The position numbers were made by a program, and so were the translations under genes. A stretch of DNA of 64,000 nt from JAJYSO01 sp964451785 (GTDB taxonomy: Bacteria; Bacteroidota; Bacteroidia; Flavobacteriales; Flavobacteriaceae): assembly GCA_964451785.1 (NCBI GenBank), contig CAYVJG010000006.1:1-64000 (forward strand), in the 5' to 3' direction. The notes below the pieces were generated by a model that made no database searches, was not told the DNA's origin, and saw only the letters and a list, made by a program, of their open reading frames with translations. Positions 26,301 to 33,816 of the stretch are shown here, piece by piece (positions within the stretch are counted from its first letter, which is position 1; each line of letters begins with the position of its first letter).

Positions 26301-27175
26301 GTTTTAGAGCCTGATTCAAGGATTTCATCAATATGCTCTTTTTCCAATTCTGTATCACGGTCTAAGACGATTTCGTTACGTTCAATTGAGACTACCTCAC
26401 CGGTATCTTCATCAACGAAATCTTCATACCATGTATTTAAAACACGAGCAGCCAATTTACGACCAAGAACGCGTTTAAGACCGGTTTTAGAAACTTTAAC
26501 TTCTTCTGCAAGGTTAAAGATTTCAAGAATATCTTTATCTCTTTCATAACCAATAGCACGGAAGAGGGTAGTAACCGGTAATTTCTTTTTACGATCAATA
26601 TACGCATACATCACGCTATTGATATCTGTAGCAAATTCAATCCAAGAACCTTTAAATGGAATTACACGTGCAGAATAGAGTTTGGTTCCATTAGCGTGGA
26701 AAGACTGACCAAAGAAAACCCCTGGTGAACGATGTAATTGCGATACAACTACACGCTCAGCACCATTAACAATAAAGGTGCCACTCGGTGTCATATAAGG
26801 AATAGTTCCTAAATATACATCTTGAACAATAGTTTCAAAGTCTTCGTGTTCAGGATCCGTACAGTATAACTTTAAACGTGCTTTAAGCGGGACGTTATAA
26901 GTCAATCCACGTTCAATACATTCTTCGATAGAATAGCGTGGAGGATCGATAAAGTAGTCTAAGAATTCAAGGACGAATTGATTACGGGCATCTGTAATCG
27001 GGAAATTTTCCATGAAGGTATTATAGAGGCCTTCATTTTCTCGTTTTTCTGATTTAGTATCCAGTTGAAAAAAGTCTTGAAAAGATTTCACCTGAATGTC
27101 CAAAAAGTCCGGATACGCCGGACGATTTTTAACAGAAGAGAAACTAATTCTTTGGGCTTTCTGCATTTCTGACAT
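23360..27175 (-). CDS. rpoB: DNA-directed RNA polymerase subunit beta
   Basis: A 1271-residue subunit when started at MSEMQKAQRISFSS (ATG at 27173-27175), which matches the length of the short N terminus in related Bacteroidota. An in-frame ATG at 27220 would add 15 residues with no family counterpart. The rifampicin region has GTNQLSQFMDQTNPLSEITNKRRLSALGPGGLSRERAG in wild-type form, read at about residue 500-540. The C terminus HELKGLALDVRLEE is standard. It is preceded by an attenuator-like hairpin after rplL and followed by rpoC. Confidence 0.98.
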   Translation of the reverse strand: MSEMQKAQRISFSSVKNRPAYPDFLDIQVKSFQDFFQLDTKSEKRENEGLYNTFMENFPITDARNQFVLEFLDYFIDPPRYSIEECIERGLTYNVPLKARLKLYCTDPEHEDFETIVQDVYLGTIPYMTPSGTFIVNGAERVVVSQLHRSPGVFFGQSFHANGTKLYSARVIPFKGSWIEFATDINSVMYAYIDRKKKLPVTTLFRAIGYERDKDILEIFNLAEEVKVSKTGLKRVLGRKLAARVLNTWYEDFVDEDTGEVVSIERNEIVLDRDTELEKEHIDEILESGSKTILLHKEDSSNSDYAIIYNTLQKDPTNSEKEAVEHIYRQLRNAEPPDAETARGIIDKLFFSEQRYSLGEVGRYRMNKKLGLDLAMDEQVLTKLDIITIIKYLIELINSKAEVDDIDHLSNRRVKTVGEQLSQQFGVGLARMARTIRERMNVRDNEVFTPIDLINAKTLSSVINSFFGTNQLSQFMDQTNPLSEITNKRRLSALGPGGLSRERAGFEVRDVHYTHYGRLCPIETPEGPNIGLISSLSVYAKVNSMGFIETPYHKVEDGKVDKSVPALYLTAEEEEDMLIGQANLPMNDEGQIEGDRLVARMEGDFPVVTPDELNYIDVAPNQIASISASLIPFLEHNDANRALMGSNMMRQAVPLLRVDSPIVGTGLEQRVASDSRVLMNAEREGEVVYVDAKKIVIRYDRSEEEKLVSFEPEDTSYNLIKFRKTNQGTCVNLKPIVKVGDRVVKNQVLCEGYATQKGELALGRNMQVAFMPWKGYNYEDAIVISEKVVRDDLFTSIHIDEYSLQVRDTKLGNEELTNDIPNVSEDATKNLDENGMIRIGAEVNPGDILIGKITPKGESDPTPEEKLLRAIFGDKAGDVKDASLKASPSLHGVVINKKLFSRAVKNKRERAKDKEKIAELEREYSKKFKELKDLLVEKLFGLVGGKTAQGVKNDLGEDVLPKGKKFTLKMLNSVEDYTHLTKGKWTTDEDLNELIADLVHNYKIKENELQGNLRREKFTISVGDELPSGILKLAKVYVAKKRKLKVGDKMAGRHGNKGIVARIVRQEDMPFLEDGTPVDIVLNPLGVPSRMNIGQIYETVLGWAGKKLGRKYATPIFDGAELEEINALTDEAGIPRYGHTYLYDGGTGERFDQPATVGVIYMLKLGHLIDDKLHARSIGPYSLITQQPLGGKAQFGGQRLGEMEVWALEGYGASSILREMLTVKSDDVIGRAKTYEAIVKGEPMPEPGLPESFNVLMHELKGLALDVRLEE

Positions 27176-27387
27176 CGATGTAAAGGGTTTAAATTTTACG
27201 CAGTGAAAAACCAAAATCACTAGGTAAAAGTTTTTGTATAAAAATTACAAATATCGACAATTAAAAGGTTATTGATGAGTTATCAATTCAGCAGACATTT
27301 AGTGCACTATAGTCATACTGACATTAAAAAGGTCGATTAAAAAAGTATCACAAGTATTTCGCGATGAAATACAAATATACATAAAAA

Positions 27388-27425
27388 GGTTTAGACCTCC
27401 AGGATGTTGTCCTGAGGTCTAAACC
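27388..27425 (-). terminator. Attenuator/partial terminator between rplL and rpoB
   Basis: GGTTTAGACCTC pairs with GAGGTCTAAACC, and the stem extends inward through AGGA/TCCT, giving about 16 bp. On the minus strand it is followed by five T. It sits after rplL and about 210 nt before rpoB, where E. coli also has a partial terminator that sets the ratio of ribosomal protein to polymerase mRNA. A TATATTTG (27379-27372) just past it could restart transcription. Confidence 0.75.
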
Positions 27426-27448
27426 CAAGTTTATCAGCTTTATTAAGC

Positions 27449-27823
27449 TTATTTAAGCTCAACTTCAGCTCCAGCTTCTTCCAATTGTTTTTTAAGAGAC
27501 TCAGCTTCGTCTTTAGCAACACCTTCTTTAAGAGTTTCAGGAGCGCCATCAACCATAGCTTTAGCATCTTTCAAGCCAAGACCAGTTAATTCTTTAACCA
27601 ATTTTACGACTTTCAATTTAGAAGCACCAGCAGCTTTAAGAACTACGTCAAATTCAGTTTTTTCTTCAGCAGCTTCAGCACCACCAGCAGCAGGGCCAGC
27701 AACAGCAACTGCAGCAGCAGCTGGTTCAATTCCGTATTCTTCTTTAAGAATATCAGCTAATTCGTTTACTTCTTTTACGGTTAAGTTAACCAATTGTTCT
27801 GCAAAATCTTTCAAATCTGCCAT
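27449..27823 (-). CDS. rplL: 50S ribosomal protein L7/L12
   Basis: A 124-residue stalk protein. The N-terminal dimerisation helix pair is followed by an Ala-rich hinge and the C-terminal factor-binding domain EKTEFDVVLKAAGASKLKVV and KELTGLGLKDAKAMVDGAP. It recruits translation GTPases such as the EF-Tu encoded nearby. It follows rplJ in the conserved order. Confidence 0.98.
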   Translation of the reverse strand: MADLKDFAEQLVNLTVKEVNELADILKEEYGIEPAAAAVAVAGPAAGGAEAAEEKTEFDVVLKAAGASKLKVVKLVKELTGLGLKDAKAMVDGAPETLKEGVAKDEAESLKKQLEEAGAEVELK

Positions 27824-27884
27824 TTTCTATCGTTTTTAAATGTAATTAGTATTAAATATAAATATTAAAAAGTGCGTACTATCA

Positions 27885-28406
27885 CTAAGCTTCCTTTTCA
27901 GAAAGTGTTTTAAGGATTCCGGCCAATTTACCACCACCATTTTTAAGGGCAGAGATAACGTTTTTAGCAGGAGATTGTAGAGCGCTGATAACATCGCCAA
28001 CCAATTCTTCTTTAGATTTGATGTTAGCAAGCGTTTCTAAGTTTTCATCACCTACATATACTGACTCATCAATATACGCTCCTTTAAGGATAGGGCGATC
28101 GTTCTTTTTTCTAAATTCCTTAATGATTTTAGCTGGGGCATTGCCTTTTTCAGCAATCATAATAGAAGTGTTGCCTTTAAGAACCGTGTGAAGATCACCA
28201 AAGTCCTTTTCGCTAGCTTCCATTGCTTTAGCCAACAACGTGTTTTTTACCACCGTCAACTTAACGTCTGCTTTAAAGCAAGCGCGACGAAGTTTAGTTG
28301 TATCTGCAGCATTTAACCCAGAAATGTCAGCCAAATAAACAGTACCGGTTTCTTGCAACCTTCCTGTCAAATCTTGAATTACTTGTCCTTTTTCTTCTCT
28401 TGTCAT
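27885..28406 (-). CDS. rplJ: 50S ribosomal protein L10
   Basis: A 173-residue protein that anchors L7/L12 dimers on the ribosome. It starts MTREEKGQVIQDLTGRL and shows LRRACFKADVKLTVVKNTL, the rRNA-binding part. The C-terminal helix that binds L12 dimers ends LAGILKTLSEKEA. It begins 8 nt after rplA, so no room exists for the leader-type L10 autoregulatory hairpin found between these genes in some bacteria. Confidence 0.98.
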   Translation of the reverse strand: MTREEKGQVIQDLTGRLQETGTVYLADISGLNAADTTKLRRACFKADVKLTVVKNTLLAKAMEASEKDFGDLHTVLKGNTSIMIAEKGNAPAKIIKEFRKKNDRPILKGAYIDESVYVGDENLETLANIKSKEELVGDVISALQSPAKNVISALKNGGGKLAGILKTLSEKEA

Positions 28407-28414
28407 AATGCTTG

Positions 28415-29113
28415 TTATTGCTCGGTGTAACGTTTAGTATCAATTTCAACACTAGGGCTCATACTGCTAGACATATAGATGCTTTTAATATAAACACCTT
28501 TAACTGTTTGTGGTTTTAATTTAACCAAGGTAGTTAATAATTCGCGGGCATTACCAGCGATTTTGTCTGCACTAAATGAAGCTTTTCCTACAGCGGCGTG
28601 AACAATACCGTTTTTCTCTACTTTAAAATCAATTTTACCAGCTTTTACATCAGATACAGCTTTAGCAATATCCATAGTTACAGTACCGGTTTTAGGGTTA
28701 GGCATCAAGCCACGTGGACCTAAAATACGTCCTAACGGTCCTAATTTACCCATAACGCTAGGCATAGTGACAATAACGTCAACATCTGTCCAGCCTCCTT
28801 TGATTTTAGCTAAATATTCATCAAGACCAACATAGTCAGCGCCTGCTGCTTTCGCATCAGCTTCTTTATCTGGTGTCACCAAAGCAAGGACTTTTACGTC
28901 TTTACCGGTTCCGTGCGGTAAACTTACCACACCTCTCACCATTTGATTAGCTTTACGAGGATCAACATTCAAGCGAATAGCTAAATCTATGGATGGATCG
29001 AAATTAACATTCGAAATGCTCTTGACGATTTCAGAAGCTTCAGCTAAAGTATAAGCTTTAGACGCATCATACTTGCTTTTGTTCTCCTTTTGTTTTTTAG
29101 TTAATTTTGCCAT
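28415..29113 (-). CDS. rplA: 50S ribosomal protein L1
   Basis: A 232-residue protein of the mobile L1 stalk. Family segments are DPSIDLAIRLNVDPRKANQ, VRGVVSLPHGTGK, LGPLGRILGPRGLMPNPKTGT and the C-terminal GVYIKSIYMSSSMSPSVEID. It starts MAKLTKKQKENKSKY and follows rplK after 17 nt. In many bacteria L1 represses its own operon by binding the mRNA leader. Confidence 0.98.
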   Translation of the reverse strand: MAKLTKKQKENKSKYDASKAYTLAEASEIVKSISNVNFDPSIDLAIRLNVDPRKANQMVRGVVSLPHGTGKDVKVLALVTPDKEADAKAAGADYVGLDEYLAKIKGGWTDVDVIVTMPSVMGKLGPLGRILGPRGLMPNPKTGTVTMDIAKAVSDVKAGKIDFKVEKNGIVHAAVGKASFSADKIAGNARELLTTLVKLKPQTVKGVYIKSIYMSSSMSPSVEIDTKRYTEQ

Positions 29114-29130
29114 GTCTTATATTTTAAAGA

Positions 29131-29568
29131 TTAAAATGGCGCATCGCCTTTAACATTGATACCCATAGAGCGCGCTGTTCCTGCGATTAGTTTCATTGCT
29201 GATTCAATAGTAAATGCATTTAAATCTTGCATTTTATCTTCAGCAATTACTTTTACTTGATCCCAAGTCACACTTCCAACTTTTTTTGAATTTGGTTCAC
29301 CAGAACCTTTTTTCAATTTAGCCGCTTGTAAAAGCTGTACCGCCGCAGGTGGAGTTTTAATTACAAAACTAAATGATTTGTCTTTAAAAACTGTGATTAC
29401 TGCAGGTAATACTTGTCCGGCTTTATCTTGAGTTCGCGCATTAAATTGCTTACAAAACTCCATGATATTCACCCCGGCAGCACCTAATGCAGGACCTACT
29501 GGCGGTGAAGGATTGGCAGCACCTCCGCGAACTTGTAATTTAATTACCTTACTTACTTCTTTTGCCAT
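29131..29568 (-). CDS. rplK: 50S ribosomal protein L11
   Basis: A 145-residue protein of the GTPase-associated centre. The N-terminal KLQVRGGAANPSPPVGPALG and VNIMEFCKQFNARTQ are diagnostic, and the C-terminal RNA-binding domain ends ARSMGINVKGDAPF. It is 71 nt downstream of nusG in the secE-nusG-rplKAJL-rpoBC order. Confidence 0.98.
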   Translation of the reverse strand: MAKEVSKVIKLQVRGGAANPSPPVGPALGAAGVNIMEFCKQFNARTQDKAGQVLPAVITVFKDKSFSFVIKTPPAAVQLLQAAKLKKGSGEPNSKKVGSVTWDQVKVIAEDKMQDLNAFTIESAMKLIAGTARSMGINVKGDAPF

Positions 29569-29639
29569 TACTTAAAATTTAAATCGAATTATCGCCAATC
29601 GGAAGCATCAGTGACAACTCTAAAATATAAATGTAACAT

Positions 29640-30188
29640 TTAAACTTTCTCTACTTGCATATAACTCAATTCCAACGGTGTTTTTCTTCCAAAAATCTTC
29701 ACCATTACTTCGAGCTTACGTTTTTCTTCATTAACGCGTTCAATTGTACCATTAAACCCATTAAAAGGTCCGTCAATCACTTTAATAGTTTCTCCTATTG
29801 TATAAGGAATTGCTACTTGTGTTTCTTGAACATTAAGCTCATCAACCTTACCTAGCATGCGTTTAACTTCTGAACGTCTCAATGGCACCGGATCTCCGCC
29901 TTTAGTTTCACCTAAGAAACCAATTACACCATTAACACCTTTAATTACATGTGGCACTTCACCAACCAAGTTGGCTTGTATCATAATATAGCCAGGAAAA
30001 TAAACACGTTCTTTATTAATTTTCTTACCTTGACGTACCTGAACAACTTTCTCAGTTGGCACTAATATTTGGCCAACATAATCTTCTAAACCTTCGTAAG
30101 AAATTTCTTTTTCAATATGGTCTTTAATTTTGTGTTCTGATCCACTAACAGATCTTACCACATACCATTTCATATTTTCATCAGCCAT
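29640..30188 (-). CDS. nusG: Transcription termination/antitermination factor NusG
   Basis: A 182-residue transcription elongation factor. The NGN domain begins KWYVVRSVSGSEHKIKDHIE and contains RVYFPGYIMIQ. The C-terminal KOW domain is IKVIDGPFNGFNGTIERVNEE. It binds RNA polymerase and couples it to ribosomes or Rho. It starts 5 nt after the secE stop codon. Confidence 0.98.
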   Translation of the reverse strand: MADENMKWYVVRSVSGSEHKIKDHIEKEISYEGLEDYVGQILVPTEKVVQVRQGKKINKERVYFPGYIMIQANLVGEVPHVIKGVNGVIGFLGETKGGDPVPLRRSEVKRMLGKVDELNVQETQVAIPYTIGETIKVIDGPFNGFNGTIERVNEEKRKLEVMVKIFGRKTPLELSYMQVEKV

Positions 30189-30193
30189 AAATC

Positions 30194-30391
30194 TTAACCT
30201 TTAACCCATTTAAAGTATTGTTCAATAACTGAACTAAACACTGTATCTACACCCCAAATCGCCAATGCCATTATTACAGAAAACAAAAGCACTACTACTG
30301 TAAGCTTTTGCGCTTCTGCATAAGAAGGCCAAGTTACATGATTCATTAACTCATCATAAGATTCGGTGATATATTTTTTAAATCCAGCCAT
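30194..30391 (-). CDS. secE: Protein translocase subunit SecE
   Basis: A 65-residue single-span membrane protein of the SecYEG channel. The cytoplasmic amphipathic part has YDELMNHVTWPSYAEAQK, the conserved signature, and the membrane helix is LTVVVLLFSVIMALAIWGV. It is the first protein gene of this unit, with a full consensus promoter about 54 nt upstream (30445-30474), so it can be transcribed separately from tuf. Confidence 0.97.
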   Translation of the reverse strand: MAGFKKYITESYDELMNHVTWPSYAEAQKLTVVVLLFSVIMALAIWGVDTVFSSVIEQYFKWVKG

Positions 30392-30444
30392 AGTTTAGTG
30401 ATATAAAGTTGTTCAAATTTCAACAAATCTGTCAAAACAGGATG

Positions 30445-30474
30445 CAAAAATACTTTAATAAACTATCATTTCAA
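30445..30474 (-). promoter_or_regulatory. Bacteroidota-type promoter of secE-nusG-rplKAJL(-rpoBC)
   Basis: TTG (30474-30472), a 19-nt spacer and TATTTTTG (30452-30445) on the minus strand match the consensus exactly. It lies between tRNA-Trp and secE. Confidence 0.75.
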
Positions 30475-30666
30475 AATGAAATAAAAAAAATATTCCCTTA
30501 AAATAGCTTTATTTTAATAAAAACACCCTTTATAGAAGAGAAGCTCGCAAAGTGAGCCTATTGTGTGACACTAAATATTTTATAGTTCAGCTATAATGCA
30601 CTATAAAAAACATCGTATTTATAGATACAAGAATGAGAAGCCGATAAGTCAACTTCTCATTTACAG

Positions 30667-30739
30667 CACGGGTTGAGAGGCTCGAACTCCCGACACCTGG
30701 TTTTGGAGACCAGTGCTCTACCAACTGAGCTAAACCCGT
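30667..30739 (-). tRNA. tRNA-Trp (CCA)
   Basis: A 73-nt cloverleaf with acceptor stem ACGGGTT/AACCCGT and discriminator G. The anticodon loop CTCCAAA between CTGGT and ACCAG gives anticodon CCA. The terminal CCA is not encoded. It sits between tuf and secE, as in many bacteria. Confidence 0.97.
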
Positions 30740-30744
30740 TTATA

Positions 30745-30777
30745 AAACGAGGCACTAACAGCATTAATGCCTCGTTT
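30745..30777 (-). terminator. Hairpin between tuf and tRNA-Trp
   Basis: AAACGAGGCA and TGCCTCGTTT form a 10-bp stem 21 nt after the tuf stop. The T run that follows is short, so it may be a weak terminator or a processing signal before tRNA-Trp. Confidence 0.55.
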
Positions 30778-30797
30778 ATGAAATACTAATATAAATA

Positions 30798-31982
30798 TTA
30801 GTCAAGAATTTCAGTTACCTGACCAGCACCTACAGTACGTCCACCTTCACGAATTGCGAAACGAAGACCTTTACTCAAGGCGATTGGAGACAACAACTCA
30901 ACGTTGATAGTTAAGTTATCACCAGGCATTACCATTTCAACTCCTTCTGGCAAAGTAATAGTACCAGTTACGTCAGTTGTACGAACGTAGAATTGAGGAC
31001 GGTAGTTATTGTGGAATGGAGTGTGACGTCCACCTTCTTCTTTTTTCAAGATATAAACCTCAGCTTTAAATTTGCTATGTGGAGTTACAGTACCTGGTTT
31101 ACAGATTACCATACCACGAGAGATTTGTTTTTTATCGATACCGCGAAGTAAGATACCTACGTTATCACCAGCTTCACCACGGTCCAAAATTTTACGGAAC
31201 ATTTCAACACCAGTAATTGTAGATTTCAATGAAGCTCCCATACCAAGAATTTCAACTTCATCACCTGTGTTAGCAACACCAGTTTCAATACGACCAGTTG
31301 CTACAGTACCACGACCAGTAATAGAGAATACATCTTCAACTGGTAACAAGAATGGTTTATCAACATCGCGTTCTGGCAATTCGATATAGTTATCAACAGC
31401 TTCCATCAATTCAAGAATTTTAGCCACGTAATTTTCATCACCGTCTAAAGCTCCTAAAGCAGAACCAGAAACTACAGGAGCATCGTCACCATCATAGTCA
31501 TAGAATGACAACAATTCACGAACTTCCATATCAACCAATTCTAACAACTCTTCATCATCAACAAGGTCAACTTTGTTTAAGAAAACAACAATTTTAGGAA
31601 TACCTACTTGACGACCAAGCAATAAGTGCTCGCGAGTTTGAGGCATTGGACCATCAGTAGCCGCAACAACCAAGATAGCACCGTCCATTTGAGCAGCACC
31701 AGTTACCATGTTTTTCACATAGTCAGCGTGACCTGGACAGTCAACGTGAGCATAGTGACGGTTAGCAGTAGCATACTCTACGTGTGAAGAGTTAATAGTA
31801 ATACCGCGTTCTTTTTCTTCTGGTGCATTATCGATTTGATCATATGCACTAGCTTCTGAAAAACCTTGATCAGCCAATACTTTAGTAATAGCAGCAGTCA
31901 AGGTAGTTTTTCCGTGGTCAACGTGTCCAAGTGTACCAATATTAAGGTGCGGTTTGGAACGATCGTAAGTTTCCTTTGCCAT
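30798..31982 (-). CDS. tuf: Translation elongation factor Tu
   Basis: A 394-residue GTPase that brings aminoacyl-tRNA to the ribosome. The G motifs are GHVDHGKTTL (G1), the RGITI switch I segment, DCPGHADYV (G3) and NKVDLVDD (G4). Domains 2 and 3 are complete and end GAGQVTEILD. It is embedded between tRNA-Thr(GGT) and tRNA-Trp, the same arrangement as thrT-tufB in enterobacteria, and is probably processed from a shared precursor. Confidence 0.99.
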   Translation of the reverse strand: MAKETYDRSKPHLNIGTLGHVDHGKTTLTAAITKVLADQGFSEASAYDQIDNAPEEKERGITINSSHVEYATANRHYAHVDCPGHADYVKNMVTGAAQMDGAILVVAATDGPMPQTREHLLLGRQVGIPKIVVFLNKVDLVDDEELLELVDMEVRELLSFYDYDGDDAPVVSGSALGALDGDENYVAKILELMEAVDNYIELPERDVDKPFLLPVEDVFSITGRGTVATGRIETGVANTGDEVEILGMGASLKSTITGVEMFRKILDRGEAGDNVGILLRGIDKKQISRGMVICKPGTVTPHSKFKAEVYILKKEEGGRHTPFHNNYRPQFYVRTTDVTGTITLPEGVEMVMPGDNLTINVELLSPIALSKGLRFAIREGGRTVGAGQVTEILD

Positions 31983-32093
31983 AATTTCTACTTATTTAAT
32001 CTTAGTTATATATTAGTGTTAATCTTTATACCACAAACTAAACAACTTCCCCATAACACAGGTCAGTTGTTATAAAATTGAAACTTTAGATAG

Positions 32094-32165
32094 AGCCAAC
32101 GACGAGAATTGAACTCGTGACCTCTTCCTTACCAAGGAAGCGCTCTACCTCTGAGCTACGTCGGC
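32094..32165 (-). tRNA. tRNA-Thr (GGT)
   Basis: A 72-nt cloverleaf with acceptor GCCGACG/CGTTGGC (one G-U pair). The anticodon loop TTGGTAA gives anticodon GGT. It is the tRNA nearest tuf in the upstream cluster. Confidence 0.96.
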
Positions 32166-32239
32166 TTAGTGTCAATTGACAAGGCCGGTTGCCCTAGCCC
32201 TCTAAGAAAGATCAACTTCAGAGATCCCTTTTAGATTAG

Positions 32240-32312
32240 AGCGGAAGACCGGGTTCGAACCGGCGACATTCAGCTTGGAAGGCTGACGCTCTACCAACTG
32301 AGCTACTTCCGC
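32240..32312 (-). tRNA. tRNA-Gly (TCC)
   Basis: A 73-nt cloverleaf with acceptor GCGGAAG/CTTCCGC. The anticodon loop CTTCCAA gives anticodon TCC, and the discriminator is T as usual for glycine tRNAs. Confidence 0.96.
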
Positions 32313-32385
32313 ATTCTGCTTTAAAGGTGCACAAAAATAATCATTCTTATTCAATACACAAACTTTTCTTTGGTATAAAAAGTTG

Positions 32386-32467
32386 TGGGAGGAGCAGGAT
32401 TCGAACCTGCGAAGTTAAAAACAGCAGATTTACAGTCTGCCCTCGTTGGCCGCTTGAGTATCCTCCC
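32386..32467 (-). tRNA. tRNA-Tyr (GTA)
   Basis: An 82-nt class II tRNA with a long variable arm. The acceptor is GGGAGGA/TCCTCCC with discriminator A. The anticodon loop CTGTAAA gives anticodon GTA. Confidence 0.96.
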
Positions 32468-32509
32468 AATAACATTCTAGTCTTATTTTACTTCTTACTA
32501 AAAAAGAAG

Positions 32510-32583
32510 AGCCGATAGAGGGACTCGAACCCACGACCTGCTGATTACAAATCAGCTGCTCTAGCCAGCTGAGCTATATCGGC
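32510..32583 (-). tRNA. tRNA-Thr (TGT)
   Basis: A 74-nt cloverleaf with acceptor GCCGATA/TATCGGC. The anticodon loop TTTGTAA gives anticodon TGT. It is the first gene after the promoter at 32630-32660. Confidence 0.96.
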
Positions 32584-32629
32584 TTATTTCATAATTTCAA
32601 ATAACTCATTCGTTATTCTCAACGGGATG

Positions 32630-32660
32630 CAAATATATAACAGTCTTAGATTCCCACCAA
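32630..32660 (-). promoter_or_regulatory. Bacteroidota-type promoter of the tRNA-tuf cluster
   Basis: TTG (32660-32658), a 20-nt spacer and TATATTTG (32637-32630) on the minus strand. It lies 46 nt before tRNA-Thr(TGT), as expected for the four tRNA genes and tuf. Confidence 0.75.
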
Positions 32661-32741
32661 ACTTTTTTTTAAAAAAAATACTGTTTTTTTTCACCTATAA
32701 ACCTACCATAATCTAAATCAATATATTAGCTCTAAAAAAAA

Positions 32742-33638
32742 TTATTCTTTTTTTTGTTCTCTAGGGTGTGCCTTGTGATAAACCTGCTTTAATCGCGCCA
32801 TATCGTTATGCGTATAAATTTGTGTTGACGACAAACTCGCATGCCCTAACAGGTCTTTTACTGCATTTATATCCGCTCCGGCATTCAATAAGTGCGTGGC
32901 AAATGTATGCCGCAAAACATGTGGACTTGTTTTTTGTTTTGTAGAAACCTGTTTAAAATACTGCTCCACTATTCTATACACCAATGTCGGATATAGTTTT
33001 TTCCCCCTTGCCGTCAATAAGATATAGTCTTCATCTATACAACTGGTCAATTGTGAACGTTCCTCTAAATATAAAGCTAAACTCTTACGTACAGAATTAG
33101 ACACGGGTATCAACCGATCTTTATCTCCCTTCCCTCGCACCTTAATAACGGTGCTTGTCTCTGTCAGATCAGCTAACTTTAATTTAATGAGTTCTGAACG
33201 ACGCATACCTGTAGCGTATAACAGTTCTATGATTAAATGATCACGCCTTCCTTTAAAGTTATCCGTTATCGGCGCATCGAGAACCGCTCGCATTTCGGTT
33301 TGTGAAAAAGGAACTTGTACCTTTTGAGCCGTCTTCAAAGATTTGTGTTTTGCTAAGGGAGAGACTTCTATTTGTTCTATTTTTAATAAAAATAGATAAT
33401 AGCTACGCAAAGAAGATACTTTTCGGTTTATAGTGCGTTTTGCTATTCCTTTCTCCATTAAACTAACTATCCAGCTGCGAATCATAGCGTAGTTCACGTC
33501 TTCTAAAGTTACCTCATCGCCATAAGTCGCGTTAATATACTGCTTAAATTTATGGATATCTGTACGATAGGCCGTTATCGTATGAACAGAATAATTCTTC
33601 TCTAATAATAAGTAATCCGCAAAGGCTTGTTCAGTCAT
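32742..33638 (-). CDS. xerC: Tyrosine recombinase XerC/XerD-like
   Basis: A 298-residue site-specific recombinase. The N-terminal SAM-like core-binding domain covers residues 1-90 and the catalytic domain about 110-290. Catalytic residues can be placed at Arg146 (YATGMRRSEL), Lys170 (VRGKGDKDR), His240 and Arg243 (HVLRHTFATHLL), His266 (LGHASLSSTQIYTH) and Tyr275. Length and motifs fit the housekeeping Xer enzymes that resolve chromosome dimers at dif, rather than a mobile-element integrase. No att or dif site was recognised next to it. Confidence 0.94.
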   Translation of the reverse strand: MTEQAFADYLLLEKNYSVHTITAYRTDIHKFKQYINATYGDEVTLEDVNYAMIRSWIVSLMEKGIAKRTINRKVSSLRSYYLFLLKIEQIEVSPLAKHKSLKTAQKVQVPFSQTEMRAVLDAPITDNFKGRRDHLIIELLYATGMRRSELIKLKLADLTETSTVIKVRGKGDKDRLIPVSNSVRKSLALYLEERSQLTSCIDEDYILLTARGKKLYPTLVYRIVEQYFKQVSTKQKTSPHVLRHTFATHLLNAGADINAVKDLLGHASLSSTQIYTHNDMARLKQVYHKAHPREQKKE

Positions 33639-33781
33639 AATATAGCTTCCCTAGTCCCGTCAAAGGTAATTATTAAAGCTGTTTTTTATTGGATTAGCAT
33701 CAAAAGAATATTCCACAACTTCTACTTGATACAGATTAAAACGTCTATTTTAGTCTATTCATAGCTTTATGCTAACCAGAA

Positions 33782-33812
33782 TTGTTTTTGTTTAGTGAAG
33801 CGCTTACATTTG
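33782..33812 (+). promoter_or_regulatory. Promoter immediately before the DUF3810 gene
   Basis: TTG (33782-33784), a 20-nt spacer and TACATTTG (33805-33812) fit the consensus. The -7 element ends only 4 nt before the ATG at 33817, so transcription would start at or next to the start codon. Confidence 0.55.
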
Positions 33813-33816
33813 AAAG

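Noticed and set aside
32742..33638. Mobile-element integrase next to a tRNA cluster
   Set aside because: The recombinase has the length and motifs of housekeeping Xer proteins, no tRNA 3'-end duplication (att site) was found, and neighbouring genes are core genes.
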